Part shown: positions 1 to 11,548 of the stretch, one piece after another
Layout: the number at the start of each line of letters is the position of its first letter
Numbering within the stretch: the stretch's first letter is position 1
From: Epinephelus fuscoguttatus
Taxonomy: Eukaryota; Chordata; Actinopteri; Perciformes; Serranidae
DNA: 64,000 bases
Direction: 5' to 3'
Assembly: GCF_011397635.1 (NCBI RefSeq)
Contig: NC_064758.1
Span: forward strand, 15,553,013 to 15,617,012
The notes under the pieces: model-generated
What the model was told of the DNA's origin: nothing
Seen by the model: only the letters and a program-made list of their open reading frames with translations
Database searches by the model: none
Made by a program: the position numbers and the translations under genes

Positions 1-1030
1 TTCCTTGAATGAGAGTTCCCTTCCATTTAGAGATATATACACTGTATATATACAATGTGTGTGTCTCTTCCCTCCTCAGGGTGCAGATTTCATTTCATTA
101 TTGGCTGGGGGGACACAGAAACTGGGGGATTGGGGTCCTCCCCCAAGAATTTTTTATGCAACAGTTTTTGCCTTTTCTGCAGCTATTTATGGTTGGAATG
201 TCTTTAAATTCATCAAAATAATGTCCTCTGTTAGTTTCATGTTTTTAATGGGGGGGGGCAAAGGCACTAAATACTGAGGGGGACACCTATGCTCCTCACA
301 GCACTGCGTGATATGCAGTCGTGCTTGGTTTGCAATGTCTTCATCTCTTCATCATCCATGATGTTGGTTCCTGCAAACTGACAAATAAATGAATTATTGC
401 ATTGTTCATTTTTTTTTTATTTTCCTGTGAACTTACTGGAACACTCTCACCTATTGTTATTTTGTTTTGTCTCTTGACTTCCTGGAAGTCCCAGAAAACA
501 CCAGACACTGAGAGTCACTGCAGTGGAGCTTTGCTTGTGCAAATGTCTTTTGATTACTGTGAAGTCATCTTTAGCACAAAAGCAAAATAACAATCACAAA
601 CTGACAAGACACACGCTGCTGGTTTAATGCATTTTATTTACTACATGTTTGTTGTGATCTTATTGTGACTTCAGTATGTTTGAAGGATCTGCAAAAAACA
701 GATGAACGATTCACTTCAGATAAATACTGTATTTAAGTGACTGGTTGCACAAACTGTTACTGCATGATCATAAACTGCATTTTACAGTCTATTAGCACAG
801 CACATTGTTTCTGAAAACAAAAACCACTCAAACCGCACAAAACTGAAATAGTTATGGATTAATAGAGCCTATTTTTATCATTGCAAAGATAAGTAGTTGG
901 GTTGATAAATCTCTGCATCACAGCTGTTTACCACCAGATGCTGTATTCCACATTATGTTTCCCTCTGCACATTTAACCCACAGACAAGCCTCAGTAGCGT
1001 AACACAGTGCTAACTGGCCTTCGAGCTACT
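1..1030 (-). pseudogene. Remnant 3' end of a third rhamnose-binding lectin gene
   Basis: Bases about 60-890 match 10907-11770, the 3' flank of the intact lectin gene, with many substitutions and small indels. The match includes the conserved last-exon acceptor (TTTTTTGCAG read on the minus strand, exon from about 688 downward) and an AATAAA-type signal near 633-638. The short stretch at about 1000-1028 again matches the sequence ending at the intact gene's penultimate exon. At about 1029 the similarity stops exactly where that exon would begin, and a Tc1-like repeat follows. No lectin-domain codons remain. This is a relic of tandem duplication with the coding part deleted. Confidence 0.7.
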
Positions 1031-1275
1031 GATCCTAAATCTCATCAGGCATCCAGCATCCCCGGGGCATTCCTGAGCAGTTTTTGCAGTGTGACATGGT
1101 GCATTGTGTGCCATCGACGAGTGCTGTTGTGAAGGGATGTACTTGGTCTGCAACAACATTTAGGTGGGTGGTGCGTGTCAAGTCACATCCACATAAATGC
1201 CAGGACCCAAAGTTTCCCAGCAGAACATGACATTGTAGCATAATGATGACATTTGGGTAGCAGCACTTCACACTT
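1031..1275 (-). mobile_element. Tc1/mariner-like transposase fragment, copy 1
   Basis: The minus strand reads peptides typical of Tc1-like transposases (VADQVHPF, then a degraded region). The DNA is closely similar to 12865-13130 inside the intact lectin gene, in the same orientation. No terminal inverted repeats or full transposase are present, so this is a truncated dispersed copy. Confidence 0.6.
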
Positions 1276-1475
1276 CACATGAAAGTGGTACACAAGACGT
1301 CTGTGCGACTTGCTGGCTGTTCATTTGAACACATGAGGGCAGTATAAGTGTGTTGGACCACAGCTTCAGTCTGATTTATTCCACACTCGGTGCAGAATAA
1401 GCAGTGGGTGTTGTCAACACATTATAAGGCATCAAAAGCTCATCAAACCCACATTATGGGCACAGGTAGTTTTAA

Positions 1476-3196
<1,721 letters not shown>

Positions 3197-3365
3197 AAAT
3201 TAGCGGATTTATTTCAACTTGTATGTAACTTGTAAGCTGTATGGGCCAAACTATTCCATATTAATACTCTGGTATATTTCTGTATCCGGAGTAGGATTCT
3301 GCAGTTATGTTTGACATTTCTTTAGCCAATGAACAAACCGACAAATGTATTCAATCAAATGCATG

Positions 3366-3371
3366 TTTATT
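3366..3371 (-). terminator. Polyadenylation signal of proximal lectin gene
   Basis: AATAAA on the minus strand (CACAATAAACATGC), 33 bases past the predicted stop at 3404-3406. The same signal in the same context lies at 11517-11522 behind the intact lectin gene. Confidence 0.55.
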
Positions 3372-3403
3372 GTGATATGAGTGAATTTCCAGTATGTTAA
3401 TGA

Positions 3404-4885
3404 TTAATGCACTGGAGGCTGATATGGAATGACCCCAGGATCTGCGAAAGAACAAAATATTAAATTCAGACACATAATTCAAGCAACTGAATTCTTTTTG
3501 TTGTAGCAGTGGCTGTTTGAGCAGCAACACTGTGTGGACAGATCTCTGTATCATGCCATTTTCCCCACCCCATGTTGTGCACCACATATATGGTCCTTTA
3601 AGATACTTACATTCGCATATGCACGCCACCTCCAGGTACTTGTAAGTGCCACCACAGGGTCTCCAAACACTGAGTTGCTCACGTTGATACTGCACCTGTT
3701 TTTCCCATTGCAGCTGTGGAGACAGAGCGACATGAGTGAACCTTTAACCTGAGGTATGAGTTGACAAAGACTTTTTGGTTTGGAGGTCTTGTGGAAAGCA
3801 TGTTGCAGTTTAATATAGCTGCTTGGTATGGGAATCTGAATGTGAAGCAGAAAAACAAGCTTTCCTCAATTGTGAAAATTGCAGGGAAGGTGGTTGGTAA
3901 GCCACAACTTCAATTTGGTGAGTTGTTCAATGGGGCAGTTGTCAGGAAGGCCACACAGTTATCTGGGGATACTTCACACCCCTTACACTCACAGTTTGAA
4001 CTGCTTCCATCTGGCCGCAGATTCAGAGTCCCGAGTGCGAGCCGGAACATAAATAAGAAATCTTTCATTCCACATGCCATACATGCTCTGAACATAACAT
4101 GATTGTACCTGCTGTTGCTGGGTTTTTTTTGTTTCGTTTTTTTCTATTCGCACAACAACTTTACTCAACTTTTCTTTTCCTTTCTGTTGTGTATCTTGAT
4201 GAGTGTTCTGGTTTTGTCTTGTGTAGTTTGGTGTCTGGAGAGACCGAAGACAGATTTCCACTACGGTGGATAATGAAGTTTTATCTAAACTAATCTAATC
4301 ATAACTGTCGTAAATTCTGCAGATTGCATTTTCTTCATTCATTCATCTTCTAACCGCTTCATCCTCTTGAGGGTCGCGGGGGGGCTGGAGCCTGTCCCAG
4401 CTGACATCGGGCGAGAGGCGGGGTACACCCTGGACAGGTCACCAGACTATCGCAGGGCTGACACATAGAGACAAACAACCATTCACACTCACACGGACAA
4501 TTTAGAGTCACCAATTGCATGTCTTTGGACTGTGGGAGGAATCGAACCGGCAACCCTCTTGCTGTGAGGCGAGAGTGCTAACCACCACACCACCGTGCCG
4601 CCCCGATTGCATTTTCTTATTTTTTAAAAGTTTTTCTTGCGTGGCATTTGCATTTATTGGACAGGACAGCTTAAGCATGAAAGGGGAGAGGGAGGAGGTG
4701 ACATGCAGCATAGAGCTGTGGGCTGGAATCGAACCCGCAGCTACTGTGGCAAGGATCTTCTCTTTATACACTGGTCGCCTGTTCTACCCACTGAGATACT
4801 GGGTGCCCCAAAGATTGCATTTCCTTGATGCAGAACAACACACACTGTAGCTGAGTTACTGCAGTGCTTCAAGCCACATGGTTTG

Positions 4886-4928
<43 letters not shown>

Positions 4929-7083
4929 TCCATGTTTTTTTTTGTACATAATGTGTAGCATGGATGTCTTTGTGCATGTTAAATGCCTCCCTTCTTTGAT
5001 CCCTTTTTTGTCAATCTTACTTTCTCTCTAACTGACTGACTCATTTGAAGTTATCTCTCTGTACCAGTAGAAAATAATTTATTGAAGTCTTGATTTATTC
5101 CTTATATTTAGCAAAGGGTGTGCAGCTGTACCTGTCAGCAACTATGGTAGTGGGGCGTGAGCAGTCAACTGTTCGGATCTGAGATGTAGGCCGTCCGAAA
5201 GAGCAGGTTGTGTGGTCACGGCGTCCATAGTCAGCCCCATACACAAAGATAACCTGTCCTACATCTGTCAGAAAGAGGAGGAACAATTAGAGAGGACAGA
5301 GATGAAGTTATGAATTGACCTATGGTCCCGCCCTCAAACCTGATGAGCCAATCACAGTGCGTATAGCCATTCCCATACACTTAGACATTCTCTGCCTGGA
5401 CATTCACTGAAATGCATTACAGAAACTCAGTTTTGTTTTGTTATATGAGCTTTGTCAGAGATTTGAAGTTTAAAAATGGTCGAACAGTGTGCATGGGGTA
5501 CATGCAACTCCGACACAAGGTATCCTGAGAGGCTGGGCGACAAGGTGTATTTTTTACACTTTAAACCACATCTCAACCGAGAAAAGTGTCTCCTTTGGAT
5601 AAAGTTGCGCGGTAACGTTAGACCACAACATCAAGTCAACGTGAATAAGATTAACAATGATGTCTACATCTGTTTTAAGGTAAGTTAACATCGTGTTTGA
5701 GGCAACATATTGTCATTTTGCTGGAAAGAAATATAAAGTTATCTTTAACATCTCTAGCTAACGTTAGCTAAAGTTAGCCTGACATTAGCTCCTAGCTGCA
5801 TTATTCATCATGTCACCTTGTTTGCTGGGAGTTCATTAGCCTATTTTGTTCTAGTTTTGTACTTTGGTGATCGTACATCATTGTTAGCTGTTGTCCAAAG
5901 GGCTCTAGTTAAGCTAACGTTAACTTCTGGAGCTTAGCTTCATTAACTTATCTGTAATCGCAGAGATAACAAAGGTTGGCAAACGTTATGCTGAATGATT
6001 CAGTGTAAATACTGTAGCACCAAACTAACGGAGAGACACTCTTGGTAAAGATGGTAAAAAGGCCGTTATCCTTTTCTCATATTCTGAGCCAAAAACCTTA
6101 ACTTCAGTGGCACTTTAACTTGTTGTCTTTGATGGCGACGGCAACGAGATGTGGTTCACAAGCGTACACTGTAACCTGTAAATTTTTGCTCGTAATTTAA
6201 GCTTTTCATCGACCTTCTCAACAATAAAATGATGAATATATCCCTCCAATGTGTAGTTTAGGCCCTTTTGGTTACTTCTCAATGACATCTGATCGTTATG
6301 TCCCCCAAAATCATTGTGCGTCCTGCGAAATGCCGTGTACTGTGACACCTGCCATAGCGCCGGTCACTGAACGTTGATAGTTTTTTGTCCGAGTGAGTGG
6401 AGGGGGGCGTGGCTTAGCCATAGGTCAATTAGAACAATAGAGAGAGTTGAAAATGTAATTATGCTCTTGTTTGTCATATTAAAGCACCATAAATACAAAC
6501 AAGGAAAATAAATATATTACCACACTTGAGGTGTGCCACAGAGCCCTCACAGGCAGCAAAGTGAACTGTCAAAGTAACATGAAAGAATCACATGAGACTT
6601 CACACTATTAAACTGTTAACTTTTTCTTCACTGTTAGTTTCATGCAGACATGACTGACTTGCTGGGAAGCAGGTGAAGGTGGTTTCCAGGTATTTGTAGA
6701 TGCCACGGCAGGGGTTAGAGTTACGAACAAGGTTTACGTTCAGTTCACACTCCCTCTTGCCATCACACCTGTGGGAAACACATTAGGAACAAGTTTTGGC
6801 ACAAATCAAAAGCACACTAAAATTAGTGTAGATACTGTGGTAACTTTGATGAATGTCTGAGACTCTGCTATTTATTCCCTAAACTTTAAATGCAGTATTT
6901 AGTGTGAAATGTAGGCTTGAGTACGTGAGATACCACTTGTTGTAATGTACAGTATAATAATAATTTGACTGTTATATTTTGGGTTGGGGATTGTATGTAT
7001 CAAGAGATTCAAACCAGGTCATTTTGGTCTGTCAGATTTTCAAAAATAGTCTGATGTAAAAAAAAAAATAAAATAAAATAAAC

Positions 7084-7115
<32 letters not shown>

Positions 7116-8207
7116 ACAATGCCATCAGAGTATACAACGAAACCTCAAGAATATGTGTCTCAAGGTGCTGAAGAGTTAACAGAGAGGTTAAGATCATTTA
7201 CTTCATTTGGTTACTTAAAAAAAACTTCATGATTTGACGTAGCTTTTATTTCTACCTGTATGCAGGTGTACATTTACTCAAGTATTATATTTAAGTACAG
7301 TTTTGAGGTACTTGTACTCAGAGATGGCCAAAAATACATCAAAATGTATTTTGTGCAAAATACAAAATATCCCTCAAATAAATGTATCAAAATAAAATAC
7401 AAAATACTGGTGCCAGAAAATGTATCAAAATAAAATACATGTATTTTGTATTTTCAAATACAAAAATCCCTGACCAAAAATGCTCAAAATTTGCATACTG
7501 CAACTAGAGACCATGAGTAACTATACCAGAAAGAATGCCCACGATTCATCCATAGGTGGCGCTATACTAACCAATTCAAAGCTTTTCCTGAATAACTCAA
7601 AAAGTCCTTGACCAAAAATGCTCAAAATTGACATGCTGCAATTAGAGACCACAAGTAACTATGCCAGAAAGAACAACCATGACTCATCCATTAATGATAG
7701 TAGTAAATTTGGTCGCAGCTATTGCAAATTTGGTATGACAATCTGTTGAACTTGGAAGACGTGAGCAGCAAGGTAGTCTAATGGTAGTGTGGGTCCATCC
7801 ACGTGAGCAGCATGCCTGGCAAGTCTAGTCTAGCTGTGCTGTGAACTGTCCACCAATGGTCTAGCTAAACAGCAGCGAGATACTGTAGCTACTGTAGCTA
7901 GTTAACTTGTTTTCTGTCTAACTTGAAGCCTTTGGAGCCCTGTGTTCAACTTTTTCAAATGAAAAAGAGAAAAAAAAGCTAGGGACATGTAGGGTACCCT
8001 AAAATATTATTTATTGATTCAGATTTAGATTCAGACAACTTTATCGATCCCACGTGAGGCAGTTCATTTGTAGTATACTCATCCCAAGCATTAACCACAA
8101 CAACATACAATTTCCTATGTTATGCACAGTCCAGTAAAACAGACCACTAGGTCATTGAAGGGCACATTGAATGGCCCAAGTTTAAAAAAACATATAGATT
8201 AAAATTT

Positions 8208-8282
<75 letters not shown>

Positions 8283-10361
8283 TAAAAAATATTGTTACAT
8301 CCAATATTATAAGAATGTGTAGTAGCCTATTATTTTTGTTTTTTGATTCGTGCAGAAAGTATTTTGAGTATTTTAAATACAAAATTACTCCACTCAAAAG
8401 TATTACAAAATACTCAAATGTAATTGAAATACGTATTTTAAATACAATTAATAGAAATACTGCCCATTCATATGGTATTATTTAATTCTTACATTACATT
8501 GGAAGCAAATATTGCACTTCTTACTCAATTTATTTTGACAGTTTAGTTACTTTGCACATTCAGATTGGTAATGCAAAGTATGAAATCAACCACTAAATTA
8601 TGATGTATGATTATAGATCAGGCTATAAGCTGATGTGCATATAAATGCATCAACAAGTATCCAATAATATAAAATAATATTTATTATTCAGAAATGTGCC
8701 ATTCTGCATAATGAGTACTTTTACTTTTAGTAACATATGTCTTGATACTTTTATACTTTTACTTGAGTGATGCTATGAATGCAGGATAACATTTAGAATA
8801 CATGTGATTAAAAAATACCTTCTTCTGAGGACATCCACTGTGCCCTTTTGAGCGCACTGTGTGTTGGCAAGCTGATTCTGAGGTCTTCCCTCACTGCAGG
8901 TCTCATTGTCTGCACGCCCATACAGTGCTGCCTGCACAACGATCACTCCAGATTCTGTTACACACCAAGGAGGAAATTAATAAACGATAAAGTTCAGAGG
9001 GAGAGTTCTCCTCTAAAGAAATCACTATGGGAATCATTAACAATTTTTGTTATTTTGACCGAGCCTAACATTTCCGCAGGCATATCTGATGTAAAAAAAA
9101 AAAACAAAAAAAAAAACCTGAAATAAAATAAAAAAATCACTCTTCTCATTGTAAAAAAACAACACCATTGTCAATGAAAATCTGTCTGACTAAGCTGCAA
9201 CCTCTGAGGCTGAGAAATGAAGCCAATGCGGGAGTGCAAAAAACTGCAGTTCATTAGATGGCCACTTGAGGCTGGCTCTGAATCACAGTCAATCCCCATA
9301 GACAACCATGCTGAAATGCCCTATTTTACAGCAGAAACAACCACCGTTATAGTCTGGTGCAAAAAACGGTTTTGGTCTCTATGGTCTCTTTGGTGCATGA
9401 GGCCCAAAGTTATGCATATTTAAGGGCGAGGCTGCTCTGCTGGAAGGCTGCTGCTGCTTATTCACATTATGTCATTTCGTAAAATAGCCGCAGGTAACGC
9501 TGGCTAACTTGCTCAGTGTTATAACTTAGCATACACTTAAGCTCATTCCACACATTTGCTTGGTGGCTGGCATGAGCCACTTGTCGTAGTAGCACATTGT
9601 AGTAAGCTGCTGGATTGATATAGCAATATCATATCAATAAGTTATGTCTCTACCGGATTACTGTGCTGCAAAATGGCAAGAATTAATGAAAACATGTGTT
9701 GTGTGGCAGGAAAAACACTATTATTTAGTTAATTCAGTCACACTGTATGATTTACAGTGACATATCATCTGGTTTCTCATAGCAACTAGAAATTTACCTT
9801 GATTAAAATTACAGATTTCTCTGGGTTTGAATCATTTGGGATAATGTGAATGCACAACTCAACAAAATATATAAAATAGTAGATTTGAATGTGTAAATGT
9901 CACATATGATATTTTCAAAAGAGATTAGTCATACCACAGCTCAGGCGCTGGACATTCCCGGAGCTGCCACAGGTGACAACTTTCTCCGTGGAAACAACTA
10001 CAATAACAGATACCAAAGCATAAGTTGAAGTGGGTTGAAGCCACACACTGTATGTAGAAAATAAATGCAGGCATCATCATGATCACATTCACTCAGACAT
10101 TTACCTGCTGTCATGAGCAAACATGTCGCTGCCAGCACTGAAAAGAAACATCACTGTCAAACTGTGTCAGCCAAACACAAGTAAAAGTTACAAAGTCTTG
10201 CTAAAGTCTTTGCCCTGAGTTAAAATGCCACATTAGTAAATTGTAATTGTAAACTCAGACAATCAAACTTAATTCCTAGTTTTACATGAACCCACATAAT
10301 TATTCTTTCAGTTGTCAGCTGTGTACTCACACAGTGTGGTGCTGAGTCTGTAGCAGAGCAT
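3404..10361 (-). CDS. L-rhamnose-binding lectin, proximal copy, frameshifted in last domain
   Basis: Exons on the minus strand: 10331-10361, 10105-10137, 9935-9997, 8819-8954, 6659-6768, 6521-6565, 5132-5264, 3611-3713 and 3404-3441, all with GT-AG borders. The start gives a signal peptide ([20 protein letters not shown]). Two galactose/rhamnose-binding (SUEL-type) domains follow. Domain 1 has ALYGR and NPC in place of the usual DPC. Domain 2 has DYGRRD. Exon 8 is 103 bases against 104 in the intact sister gene: one C is missing at the GAC-CC(C)-TGT codons of the DPC motif. This shifts the frame and replaces the final residues. With that base the nine exons would total 693 bases. It may be a recent pseudogene, a variant with an altered tail, or an assembly error. 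Introns 6 and 7 are swollen by a THAP transposon, a LINE and SINEs. Expected role: secreted lectin binding bacterial or egg-surface sugars. Confidence 0.85.
3745..4320 (+). mobile_element. L2/CR1-type LINE, reverse transcriptase C-terminal fragment
   Basis: An open frame at 3761-4102 carries the conserved tail of L2-like LINE ORF2: [16 protein letters not shown], then [17 protein letters not shown], then [11 protein letters not shown]. It is followed by about 200 bases of 3' tail. It lies in intron 7 of the proximal lectin gene, antisense to it. No endonuclease or catalytic RT motifs remain. Confidence 0.8.
4332..4606 (+). repeat. Common fish dispersed repeat, copy 1
   Basis: The sequence runs from an ATTCATCTTCTAACCGCTTC start through the GCGGGGTACACCCTGGACAG and CATGTCTTTGGACTGTGGG blocks to a CACCACCGTGCCGCCCC end. 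An inverse-orientation copy lies at 41508-41795, and a very worn one at about 31640-31840. I recognise it as an abundant teleost interspersed repeat, but I cannot name the family with certainty. Confidence 0.75.
4612..4818 (-). mobile_element. tRNA-derived SINE
   Basis: Read on the minus strand it begins GGGGCACCCAGTATCTCAGT. It has an A-box-like GTGGGTAGAACAGG and a B-box GGGTTCGATTCC about 50 bases later, then a tRNA-unrelated body with the GCTGCATGTCACCTCC block. The same body and B-box recur at 23655-23830. It sits in intron 7 of the proximal lectin gene. It is a SINE, not a functional tRNA gene: no cloverleaf can be completed. Confidence 0.75.
4886..4923. repeat. (CA)n microsatellite
   Basis: A perfect CA dinucleotide run of about 19 units in the lectin intron. 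Confidence 0.95.
5313..6430 (+). mobile_element. DNA transposon derivative with a THAP-like exon
   Basis: The ends are inverted: AATTGACCTATGG at 5313-5325 and CCATAGGTCAATT at 6418-6430, extending imperfectly into a GC-rich GCCC(T/C)C block. Just inside the left end, 5476-5679 encodes a start ([10 protein letters not shown]) resembling the N terminus of a THAP zinc finger. It has CxxxxC, FLHFKP and a later Trp, and ends in an exact AAG|GTAAGT donor. The rest of the transposase is missing, so this is probably an internally deleted copy. THAP domains occur in P-element and Kolobok-type transposases; I cannot decide which. It lies within intron 6 of the proximal lectin gene. Confidence 0.6.
7084..7114. 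repeat. (AAT)n microsatellite
   Basis: A run of AAT trinucleotides next to a poly-A/AAATA tract, in intron 4 of the proximal lectin gene. Confidence 0.9.
7319..8470. mobile_element. hAT-like non-autonomous element with nested repeats
   Basis: The left end CAGAGATGGCCAAAAATAC is mirrored by a right end AGAAATACTGCCCAT. The outer arms are rich in AAAATAC/GTATTTT palindromic blocks, as in a fish hAT MITE family. The interior holds a roughly 135-bp tandem duplication (about 7467-7560 and 7602-7695, both starting TGACCAAAAATGCTCAAAAT) and an AT dinucleotide tract. No coding capacity is present. The ends are imperfect, so the boundaries are approximate. Confidence 0.5.
8209..8281. repeat. (TA)n tract
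   Basis: About 70 bases of nearly pure TA dinucleotides interrupted by two TTTATATATT blocks. Confidence 0.95.
9195..9470. repeat. Dispersed fish repeat in lectin intron 3
   Basis: A conserved block beginning GAAATGAAGCCAATGCGGGA and including CATTAGATGGCCACTTGAGG matches a repeat I remember as widely scattered in teleost genomes. The local open frame has no recognisable domain. Confidence 0.45.
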
Positions 10362-10456
10362 GATGTTAGAAGATCCTGTCTGAGCTGAACACAGGGACTG
10401 ACGGATGCAGAAACAGAAACACCTGTATCTCTTCTGCCCAGTGAGGAACTGTCTTT

Positions 10457-10467
10457 GCCTTATATAC
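10457..10467 (-). promoter_or_regulatory. TATA box of proximal lectin gene
   Basis: GTATATAAGGC on the minus strand, about 100 bases upstream of the start codon at 10361. This spacing allows a short 5' leader. The same GTATATAAGGC string occurs upstream of the acidic repeat gene at 29811-29821. Confidence 0.6.
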
Positions 10468-10906
10468 AAAACAATGGCTTGATCTTGCCGAACTGGCTCC
10501 TAACACCACTGTGGAAAAATGTGAACATACAATCAAAGCCAGAATGACAGACGACAGAGGACAATGACAATGTCTCGCTGTATGTGATGATGAGCAAAAG
10601 AATTTCTCAATATGCTGACTCGTGTTACGGAATTATTACAAGTAAGGCGTGCAAAGCTCTCCGGAAAAACAACACGGTAATTGGAGTGACGAAAGTTGGA
10701 GGGTGTTCACAAAGTGCATTTGTCGGGATGTGATGTACTGCCTGTGCTCTGAGGTGGTTTTTCCAGCCTGACAACAAATGAGCTCATTCTTGTCTCTGAC
10801 CCTTAAATTTCTTGCATCTTCTTCCTTGAAGGAGAGCCCCTTGTCTCACCAGTCTCATTTCTGTAGATCATGTGCTTTTGTGACCATTAGTTTTTCTTAA
10901 TGTATA

Positions 10907-11500
10907 TGTCTCTACCCTCCTCAGGGTGCAGATTTCGTTTCAACATTGGCTGGGGGATGACGACGAAACTGGGGATTTGGGGTCCTTCCACATGATATTT
11001 TTATGCAACACTTTTTGCCTTTTCTGCAGCTATTTATGGTTGAAATGTCTTTAATTTCATCAAAATAATTTCCTATGCTACTTTCATGTTTTCATTGGGG
11101 GGGGGACAAAGCCACATGTTCTAAACACTAAGGGAGACATGACCCCTGTGTCCCGCCCCCCGAAACCTACACCTATGCTCTTCACAGCACTGTGTGACTT
11201 GCAGTCTTTCTCGGTTTGCAGTGTCTTCATCTTTAACACTTATGTTTTCAAATTTACAATAACGTGACATTGTTTCCTGCAAACTGATGAACAATTGAGC
11301 TGTTGCAATGTTTTTTTTTTCCCCCTGTGAACTTACTGGAACACTCTGTAGCACCTATTGTTATTTTGTTTTTTCTCTGAACTTCCTGGAAGACCCAGAA
11401 AACACCAGACACTGAGAGTCACTGCAGTGGAGCTTTTCTTGTGCAAATATCTTTAGATTATTGTGAAGTAAGACAAGACACATGCTGCTGGTTTAATGCA
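10907..11500. repeat. Segmental duplication copy (partner of 60-640)
   Basis: About 600 bases match the left edge of the window, with substitutions and short indels. They share CTCAGGGTGCAGATTTC, CAGCTATTTATGGTTG and the GAAAACACCAGACACTGAGA block. The copy sits just downstream of the intact lectin gene and marks the boundary of a roughly 10.9-kb tandem unit. Confidence 0.8.
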
Positions 11501-11516
11501 TTTTATTTAATGCATG

Positions 11517-11522
11517 TTTATT
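11517..11522 (-). terminator. Polyadenylation signal of intact lectin gene
   Basis: AATAAA on the minus strand, 27 bases beyond the predicted stop at 11549-11551. It is shared in position with the proximal copy. Confidence 0.55.
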
Positions 11523-11548
11523 GTGATCTTATTGTGACCTCAGTATGT

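Noticed and set aside
4700..4818. tRNA gene suggested by A/B-box motifs on the minus strand
   Set aside because: No complete cloverleaf and the body is shared with the copy at 23655-23830; it is a tRNA-derived SINE.
8848..9126. Plus-strand open frame of 92 codons
   Set aside because: It is antisense to exon 4 of the proximal lectin gene, whose minus-strand frame is clearly the real one.
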